Source of the DNA: Hyperoodon ampullatus
Taxonomy: Eukaryota > Chordata > Mammalia > Artiodactyla > Ziphiidae
NCBI GenBank assembly: GCA_949752795.1
Contig: OX457062.1
Coordinates: 95,593,777 to 95,657,776 of the forward strand
DNA length: 64,000 nucleotides
Reading direction: 5' to 3'
The translations under genes and the position numbers were made by a program. Numbering within the stretch: the stretch's first letter is position 1; every line of letters begins with the position of its first letter. This document shows, piece after piece, positions 62,401 to 64,000 of the stretch. The notes below the pieces were generated by a model. That model was not told where the DNA came from, searched no databases, and saw nothing but the letters and a program-made list of their open reading frames with translations.

Positions 62401-63651
62401 GTAACATCATTTTCTTGATTTAAAGTCCACAACACTCAATATACTCCATGGTCACTGAACACTTTTACCTTAAAGTCCACTCTGATCCTGTGGACTCCAT
62501 CTGCTGGGACTTTTTGCTTTGAACTATTGCCATTGGAGAGAGTGCTGAGGATGTTCAAAGTGCCTGCATTCTCCTGCTTATTGACTGGAGGTGGTTTTTC
62601 CTATGGGGATAGAAGATGGATAAAGAACAAATCCACACCCTGCCTGCCTTCACTCTTGCAACAGATAATAATGCAAATGACAAATCTTAATAGATCTGAA
62701 AAACATGTTTCCAGTATAAGTATCCTACAGAAACAGACAAGTAATCTTCAGGAGATTTTTTTTTCCATTGAAGCATTTTATTGGCATGTATGTATTTATA
62801 CCCTAGAAAACACATCCCAGGCTTTTCCCTCCTGCGTGTCTTCATCTTGCTTCCTCGTGGTCCACGATGCCAGCTGAGGTTGTCAGTACAATGAAACCAC
62901 ACTGACCAGATGGGAGCAGGTTATTCTGCCATTTTTCTAGATCTTGGAGTTGCACACATCAAATCTGGGGCTGATCACTCCACACTTGTGTAACCTGCCT
63001 ATGAGATTCAAAACAATTTTCCCAGCTCTGTGATCATCAATGATTTCAGGTTTGCCAATGTAACCATGCTTCATCATCACAGTTTGAAACTGGACAGTAA
63101 CTCTGGAACATGACTTAATAAGAACCTGGCATGTGCCTCTCTTTTCAGCATTGCTGATGCTCTCGAGAGCATCAGCCTGGACGTGCATGCACACCACTAT
63201 GGGGGCACAGAAAGAACTGGAAAAGTCTTAAAGACCTCTCTCTCCACATAATAAAAATAGTGAGTGACTGTTATAGACAAATACTGCTAACGGATGTTGA
63301 GGGGGAAAAAAAACTTATACTCATCAGCCTGCAGCATAAGCATAAGCATGTGGGACTACAAAGAAGGGGAAAACAACAACGGGGAATAAAAAGAGAATAA
63401 AAGCAAGTGAGCTAAAGCCTAAACCTGAAGTTTGCTAATTTTAAGAAATTCCACTGCCATCTACACAGAGGCAGAAATGCAGTTTCACTCAATCTCATAA
63501 ATGTCAAGGATAAGGCTATTTCCCTACAGAATAGAACACATCTTTGACAAATGGCAGGGAAACAAATCTTTCCTCACCTTTTCTTTAGGCTTTTGTTTTA
63601 CAGGAATACTGGGGCGAGGAGCCACTTTTTTCTGCTTGCTTTGCTCTGGAC
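29713..63651 (-). CDS. KMT2A: KMT2A (MLL1), histone H3K4 methyltransferase, exons 8-36 (~2630 C-terminal residues)
   Basis: Catalytic and scaffold subunit of the MLL1 complex (with WDR5, RBBP5, ASH2L, DPY30), which methylates H3K4 and maintains HOX expression. Twenty-nine exons totalling 7895 coding bases were phased by hand with no frame break. The product starts [13 protein letters not shown], about residue 1339 of human's 3969, and ends CRKFLN. Order: linker; PHD1-3; bromodomain; extended PHD; FYRN; a 4.2 kb exon with Taspase1 sites and the CBP-binding segment; FYRC; WIN motif; SET; post-SET. Exon sizes 74, 132, 114, 147, 96, 121 and 114 for exons 8-14 equal those I recall for human. Exons 1-7 (menin, AT-hook, CXXC) lie past 64000. 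Numbering assumes the 36-exon human model. Confidence 0.98.
30226..30345 (-). mobile_element. tRNA-derived SINE, short form, antisense, in KMT2A intron 35
   Basis: 'gctgcaccgagcagcttgcg', 'gaccagggattgaacccgg' and head end 'gaccgccagggaattccc'. Flanking 'gtcact' on both sides. Confidence 0.9.
30585..30714 (-). CDS. KMT2A: KMT2A exon 35: N-terminal half of SET
   Basis: [20 protein letters not shown] then [10 protein letters not shown], the GRGLF and EYAG blocks of the SET fold. Ends YYDSK|GTGAGT in phase 0. Confidence 0.97.
31132..31215 (-). CDS. KMT2A: KMT2A exon 34: pre-SET linker and SET start
   Basis: [20 protein letters not shown] then KEAVGVY; 84 bases, joining through a split Arg codon at both ends. 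Confidence 0.97.
31605..32045 (-). mobile_element. 5'-truncated L1, antisense to the plus strand, in KMT2A intron 33
   Basis: 'tatagttgatttacaatgtt', 'agttccctgtgctatataca' and 'ctgactcacttcacttagta' match the cetartiodactyl L1 3' end. Target-site duplication 'agtatttctt' at 31595-31604 and 32050-32059. It runs in the same direction as KMT2A transcription and ends about 40 bases from exon 33. Confidence 0.9.
32086..32193 (-). CDS. KMT2A: KMT2A exon 33: WIN-motif end and acidic linker
   Basis: Completes the split Arg codon and reads [20 protein letters not shown] then [15 protein letters not shown]. Lys-Ser are the last residues of the WDR5-interaction (WIN) motif. Confidence 0.97.
32356..32530 (-). 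CDS. KMT2A: KMT2A exon 32: FYRC end and WIN motif; GC donor
   Basis: [20 protein letters not shown] ... [11 protein letters not shown] plus the first two bases of Arg. Contains the end of FYRC and the WIN motif core SARAEV. The donor is AG|GCAAGT, a GC-AG intron; no in-frame GT alternative preserves the known protein. Confidence 0.95.
32690..32790 (+). mobile_element. L1 3'-end fragment in KMT2A intron 31
   Basis: 'ccattaaaatgatgcaggta' and 'gataatgatagattaagtg' resemble old L1 tail sequence. Confidence 0.4.
32810..32970 (-). repeat. MIR-like fragment in KMT2A intron 31
   Basis: 'caaggtcacatagctactg' and 'aggatttgaaccttggtct' are reverse-MIR wording. Confidence 0.55.
33227..33436 (+). mobile_element. 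tRNA-derived SINE with (TAA)n-expanded tail
   Basis: GGATTTCCCTGGTGGTGCAG head, '(aaat)n(aat)n' tail with about 10 TAA units at 33405-33434. Target-site duplication 'aaatgattggcttc' at ~33213 and 33438-33451. Confidence 0.92.
33868..34062 (+). mobile_element. tRNA-derived SINE, ~200 bp cetacean form
   Basis: GGGCTTCCCTGGTGGTGCAG head, 'gcgcgtccggagcccatgc' body and poly(A). Target-site duplication 'aaaagaggggaaag' on both sides (33852; 34063). Confidence 0.93.
34794..35164 (-). mobile_element. tRNA-derived SINE, long form, antisense
   Basis: Tail 'ttttttttttaaataaattt' at the left, several 'gcgggctctag' repeats, and head end 'cgccaccagggaagccc' at 35148-35164. Target-site duplication 'aggtctcag' at ~34783 and 35165. 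Confidence 0.92.
35195..35430 (+). mobile_element. L1 ORF2 fragment, sense
   Basis: 'ttaactcaaaatgggtcaag', 'aactcttagaagaaaacata' and 'gtggacttcatgatgatta' are standard L1 ORF2 3' phrases. It probably continues at 36400 after later insertions. Confidence 0.85.
35439..35671 (+). mobile_element. tRNA-derived SINE, ~200 bp cetacean form with an internal 15-bp duplication
   Basis: GGGCTTCCCTGGTGGCGCAG head and poly(A) of about 27. The unit 'ggagcctgcgcgtcc' occurs twice in tandem at 35561-35590, while the sister copies at 10817, 33868 and 41229 have it once. Flanking 'ctagtatt' on both sides. Confidence 0.94.
35783..35911 (-). mobile_element. tRNA-derived SINE, short form, antisense
   Basis: 'tgctgcaccgcacagcttgt' and head end 'gaccgccagggaattccc'. 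Target-site duplication 'caggttcatta' at 35770-35780 and 35911-35921. Confidence 0.92.
35925..36085 (-). repeat. MIR-like fragment
   Basis: 'aatcctcacaacaaattttg' and 'aaatgggacttgaactcagt' fit a degraded reverse MIR. Confidence 0.5.
36400..37495 (+). mobile_element. L1 3' region, sense, with a nested younger L1 end
   Basis: 'aaatatttgcaaatcatata', 'ggtgaggatgcggacacatc' and 'tgtatgattccacttatatg' are L1 3' text. A short younger L1 end at ~37297-37412 interrupts it, flanked by 'aataattaag' on both sides. Confidence 0.87.
37297..37412 (+). mobile_element. Severely 5'-truncated L1 nested in an older L1
   Basis: 'tagctgattcactttgttat ... actccaataaagatgtt' plus poly(A) is only the last ~115 bases of a cetartiodactyl L1. 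Duplication 'aataattaag' at ~37287 and ~37412. Confidence 0.8.
37500..37860 (+). mobile_element. L1 3'-end fragment, sense
   Basis: 'gttaaatgaaacaagccagtc', 'gaacaggtacatccagaggg' and 'tctcaataaagctatgaaaa'. Followed by a T run at 37870-37896 that borders exon 31. Confidence 0.8.
37976..38050 (-). CDS. KMT2A: KMT2A exon 31: FYRC core
   Basis: Asp completed, then [20 protein letters not shown] and LSFAG. Part of the FYRC fold that pairs with FYRN after Taspase1 cleavage. 75 bases. Confidence 0.97.
38148..38377 (-). mobile_element. tRNA-derived SINE, ~200 bp cetacean form, antisense
   Basis: 'gcggtacgcgggcctctcac' to head end 'gcgccaccagggaagccc'. Flanking 'ttttcttagttta' on both sides. Lies about 100 bases upstream of exon 31. 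Confidence 0.93.
38878..39094 (-). mobile_element. tRNA-derived SINE, ~200 bp cetacean form, antisense
   Basis: Poly(T) then 'tgtggtacgcgggcctctca'; head end 'gtgccaccagggaagcccc'. Target-site duplication 'cagaggcatc' at ~38868 and 39094-39103. A second T run at 38829-38846 lies just outside. Confidence 0.94.
39358..39528 (-). CDS. KMT2A: KMT2A exon 30: FYRC start
   Basis: [20 protein letters not shown], then [20 protein letters not shown]. The segment from [12 protein letters not shown] starts FYRC. 171 bases. Confidence 0.97.
39595..39720 (-). repeat. MIR fragment
   Basis: 'actcccgtttacagataac', 'aacctgaggttcaaagagg' and 'ataggaagtgacc'-like end. KMT2A intron 29. Confidence 0.6.
39840..40075 (-). 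repeat. MIR element
   Basis: 'gtattaactcagataaacct', 'gagaaaactgaggcagagag' and 'agctagtaagtggtaaagct' read as an almost full reverse MIR. Confidence 0.82.
40625..40689 (-). CDS. KMT2A: KMT2A exon 29: linker
   Basis: [20 protein letters not shown] then S; 65 bases, phases 2 to 1. Assigned by frame continuity and resemblance to remembered human sequence. Confidence 0.93.
41120..41690 (+). mobile_element. L1 3'-end fragment, sense, split by a SINE
   Basis: 'gaactggaggcagccattaa' before the SINE; 'cagtatgcacggcattattt' and 'gcaacgattacctctaggca' after it. Confidence 0.6.
41229..41441 (+). mobile_element. tRNA-derived SINE, ~200 bp cetacean form
   Basis: GGGCTTCCCTGGTGGCGCAG head, intact 'gggttcgtgccccggtc' box B and about 30 A. 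Target-site duplication 'aaaatgaagtgg' on both sides. It looks young. Confidence 0.94.
41857..41937 (-). CDS. KMT2A: KMT2A exon 28: linker
   Basis: [20 protein letters not shown] then ECGQPAG; 81 bases. Donor AGG|GTAAGT. Confidence 0.95.
42055..42250 (+). mobile_element. L1 3'-end fragment, sense, in KMT2A intron 27
   Basis: 'gacagtggttaccttggggg', 'caccaggagccttctgga' and 'aaattcactttgtgtacttt' match old L1 tails. Confidence 0.65.
42617..46862 (-). CDS. KMT2A: KMT2A exon 27: 4.2 kb exon with Taspase1 sites and CBP-binding segment
   Basis: Uninterrupted 1415-codon stretch from [20 protein letters not shown] to PPTSVTG. Taspase1 site CS1, QVD|GADD, is at 45369-45349 and CS2, QLD|GVDD, at 45213-45193. 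They are 52 residues apart, as in human, and are cut to give the N320 and C180 fragments. The KIX-binding activation segment [16 protein letters not shown] lies near 44822-44775. The rest is Ser/Pro/Thr-rich and probably disordered. Its length is about one codon from the human exon. Confidence 0.98.
47075..47260 (-). CDS. KMT2A: KMT2A exon 26: linker after FYRN
   Basis: [20 protein letters not shown], then [20 protein letters not shown] and CRPLPSAG. 186 bases. Confidence 0.96.
47453..47613 (-). CDS. KMT2A: KMT2A exon 25: FYRN
   Basis: [20 protein letters not shown] then [20 protein letters not shown]. The SRVYWST and CVYTCKI blocks are the FYRN signature. Donor is GTTAGT. Confidence 0.97.
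48686..48764 (-). CDS. KMT2A: KMT2A exon 24: FYRN start
   Basis: [20 protein letters not shown] then LFPIGY and a split Gln codon. Intron 23 beside it is short, 122 bases (48765-48886). Confidence 0.97.
48887..49004 (-). CDS. KMT2A: KMT2A exon 23: between extended PHD and FYRN
   Basis: [20 protein letters not shown] then [20 protein letters not shown]. 118 bases; acceptor 'catttaag'. Confidence 0.96.
49278..49436 (-). CDS. KMT2A: KMT2A exon 22: extended PHD, zinc-binding half
   Basis: [53 protein letters not shown]. Cys/His pattern of the fourth PHD finger. 53 codons. Confidence 0.97.
50461..50598 (-). CDS. KMT2A: KMT2A exon 21: extended PHD, N-terminal half
   Basis: [20 protein letters not shown] then [20 protein letters not shown]. 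The [10 protein letters not shown] block is the pre-PHD zinc knuckle. 46 codons. Confidence 0.97.
50940..51145 (-). repeat. MIR element in KMT2A intron 20
   Basis: 'tactatgtgccaggaccca', 'cctcattttaaaaatgaaac' and 'ggtcagagaggttcaactct' read as a reverse MIR. Confidence 0.75.
51436..51542 (-). CDS. KMT2A: KMT2A exon 20: start of the extended PHD
   Basis: [20 protein letters not shown] then [20 protein letters not shown] supplies the first zinc ligands. 107 bases, ends phase 0. Confidence 0.96.
51864..52057 (-). CDS. KMT2A: KMT2A exon 19: Pro-rich linker
   Basis: [20 protein letters not shown], ending [12 protein letters not shown] and a split Ser codon. 194 bases. Donor GTAAGA. Confidence 0.95.
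52363..52562 (+). mobile_element. 5'-truncated long-form SINE with intact target-site duplication
   Basis: Starts mid-body at 'actactgagcctgcgtgt' and lacks the tRNA-like head. Flanked by 'aagaactgttgaga' at 52349-52362 and 52564-52577. Confidence 0.85.
52758..53091 (+). mobile_element. tRNA-derived SINE, long form
   Basis: GGGCTTCCCTGGTGGCACAG head, 'cgcaactactgagcctg' body and '(aaat)n tttttt' tail. Target-site duplication 'aaaaaggcatttca' at 52744 and 53093. Lies about 130 bases from exon 18. Confidence 0.93.
53224..53297 (-). CDS. KMT2A: KMT2A exon 18: end of the bromodomain region
   Basis: [20 protein letters not shown] then KVSS and a split Asn codon. 74 bases. Confidence 0.96.
53601..53711 (-). 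CDS. KMT2A: KMT2A exon 17: bromodomain
   Basis: [20 protein letters not shown] then [13 protein letters not shown]. Atypical bromodomain packed between PHD3 and the extended PHD. 37 codons. Confidence 0.97.
54450..54623 (-). CDS. KMT2A: KMT2A exon 16: bromodomain with inserted loop
   Basis: [20 protein letters not shown], ending [18 protein letters not shown], the region before helix B. 58 codons. Confidence 0.97.
55110..55410 (+). repeat. L2 fragment in KMT2A intron 15
   Basis: 'caaagtccaaatttcatatt' and 'ctgatcaggttactcttttg' match L2 3'-region wording. 54624-55109 shows nothing else. Confidence 0.5.
55615..55799 (-). CDS. KMT2A: KMT2A exon 15: PHD3 end and bromodomain start
   Basis: [20 protein letters not shown] then [20 protein letters not shown]. 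The TCVNC pair closes PHD3; the helix [14 protein letters not shown] starts the bromodomain. Confidence 0.97.
56233..56346 (-). CDS. KMT2A: KMT2A exon 14: PHD3, H3K4me3 reader
   Basis: [20 protein letters not shown] then [21 protein letters not shown]3 reads H3K4me3 and binds cyclophilin 33; the Trp of DRWVHSKC is in the aromatic cage. 114 bases. Confidence 0.97.
57299..57419 (-). CDS. KMT2A: KMT2A exon 13: PHD2 end and PHD2-PHD3 linker
   Basis: [20 protein letters not shown] then [20 protein letters not shown]. 121 bases. Confidence 0.97.
57631..57726 (-). CDS. KMT2A: KMT2A exon 12: PHD2, with tandem CAGCAG acceptor
   Basis: [20 protein letters not shown] then [12 protein letters not shown]. 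Acceptor is TTACAGCAG|, so Gln may be included (start 57726) or skipped (57723); I used the first AG because it matches the human protein. Confidence 0.96.
58150..58296 (-). CDS. KMT2A: KMT2A exon 11: PHD1 core and PHD2 start
   Basis: [20 protein letters not shown], then [22 protein letters not shown]. 49 codons. Confidence 0.97.
59050..59185 (+). mobile_element. L1 3'-end fragment, sense
   Basis: 'ggtgtatgggaatcctttgt', 'gtagcttttctgtaaatctg' and 'caacataaaaagttttaaaa'. Confidence 0.7.
60466..60684 (-). mobile_element. tRNA-derived SINE, ~200 bp cetacean form, antisense
   Basis: Poly(T) then 'gtggtacgtgggcctctcac'; head end 'gcgccactagggaagcccc'. Target-site duplication 'caactacactctt' at ~60453 and 60684-60696. 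Confidence 0.93.
60710..61430 (-). mobile_element. Diverged L1 fragment, antisense
   Basis: 'tgtcatggacatctttccat', 'gactttttgggttgtctcca' and 'gcattgctgggttagagggt' are antisense L1 phrases. Contains an (ATAT)n patch near 61000-61080. Confidence 0.65.
61779..61892 (-). CDS. KMT2A: KMT2A exon 10: PHD1 start
   Basis: [20 protein letters not shown], then [13 protein letters not shown]. The CFLC pair is the first zinc ligand pair of PHD1. 38 codons. Confidence 0.97.
62469..62600 (-). CDS. KMT2A: KMT2A exon 9: linker upstream of PHD1
   Basis: [20 protein letters not shown] then [17 protein letters not shown]. 44 codons. In human, introns 8-11 host most leukaemia breakpoints. Confidence 0.97.
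62759..63197 (-). pseudogene. RPS15A: RPS15A processed pseudogene in KMT2A intron 8
   Basis: Intronless minus-strand copy of ribosomal protein S15a: [47 protein letters not shown]. It is dead in three ways: the initiator codon is GTG (63197-63195), two extra bases after the FDV codons shift the frame, and an Arg codon near 62840 has become TGA. The tail keeps TAG at 62815, AATAAA at 62782-62777 and a short poly(A) at 62766-62759, which is proof of retroposition. Lacks introns. The functional gene is elsewhere in the genome. Confidence 0.93.
63578..63651 (-). CDS. KMT2A: KMT2A exon 8: basic linker (first exon in the window)
   Basis: [20 protein letters not shown] then PKEK. 74 bases, entering in phase with a split Gly codon; exons 1-7 continue past 64000. 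Confidence 0.97.
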
Positions 63652-63876
63652 CTAAAGAATTCAAAATAAACTGCAGTCAGATGCCACTAAATTTACAGTT
63701 AATGCTAAATAGCAACGATGACTCTAGCACTGATTGGCCTGCAAAGAAAAGGGCATTAGAAAAAACAAACTATTTAAACTCTAGGCTTTAAACAGGAAAT
63801 TAAGACAGTATCTCCAACTTAACTGTTTTTGCTTCTATTTCTTTATTATTATATAACAGTTAAAAGAGAGCTAATT

Positions 63877-64000
63877 GGGACTTCCCTGGTGGTCCAGTGG
63901 TTAATACTCCACGCTCCCAATGCAGAGGGCCCGGGTTTGATCCGTAGTCAGGGAACTAGATCCCGCATGCATGCCGCAACTAGAAGATCCCTTGTGCCAC
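63877..64000 (+). mobile_element. tRNA-derived SINE, cut by the window end
   Basis: GGGACTTCCCTGGTGGTCCAG head and 'cgggtttgatccgtagtcag' box-B region; continues past base 64000. Confidence 0.9.

Overview
This is a mammalian nuclear window with no bacterial or plasmid content. The coding exons match a block known from human 11q23.3: IFT46, TMEM25, TTC36 and KMT2A (MLL1). The window reads it in the opposite orientation to the human chromosome, so IFT46 is on + and the other three are on -. About 25 tRNA-derived SINEs beginning GGGCTTCCCTGGTGG or GGGACTTCCCTGG, a hallmark of Cetacea and close relatives, point to a whale or dolphin. A toothed whale is my best guess. The genus cannot be set by eye.

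Layout. 1206-8320 (+): last eight coding exons and 3'UTR of IFT46, a ciliary transport protein. 8.3-15.8 kb: a gene-free tail-to-tail gap filled with SINEs, L1 pieces, a DNA transposon and microsatellites. 15.8-20.3 kb (-): TMEM25, complete (365 aa). 20.56-24.4 kb (-): TTC36, complete (189 aa), whose poly(A) site lies a few hundred bases from the TMEM25 CpG-island promoter. 25.07-63.65 kb (-): exons 8-36 of KMT2A, about 2630 C-terminal residues (PHD1-3, bromodomain, extended PHD, FYRN, Taspase1 sites, CBP-binding segment, FYRC, WIN motif, SET, post-SET) plus a 4.6 kb 3'UTR. Exons 1-7 lie beyond 64000.

The four genes are not one pathway; this is a conserved syntenic block. TTC36, TMEM25 and KMT2A are packed head-to-tail with short gaps, and IFT46 converges on TMEM25. 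Every splice boundary listed was phased by hand and keeps the frame. All introns placed are GT-AG except KMT2A intron 32, which is GC-AG.

I found no undescribed biological system. The best second-look items are a near-copy of the IFT46 last-exon acceptor that could give another C-terminus, the GC-AG intron cutting the WIN motif, a NAGNAG acceptor in the KMT2A PHD region, an RPS15A retrocopy inside the interval matching the human leukaemia breakpoint cluster, and several informative retroelement insertions. Human comparisons come from memory of the proteins, not from an alignment.
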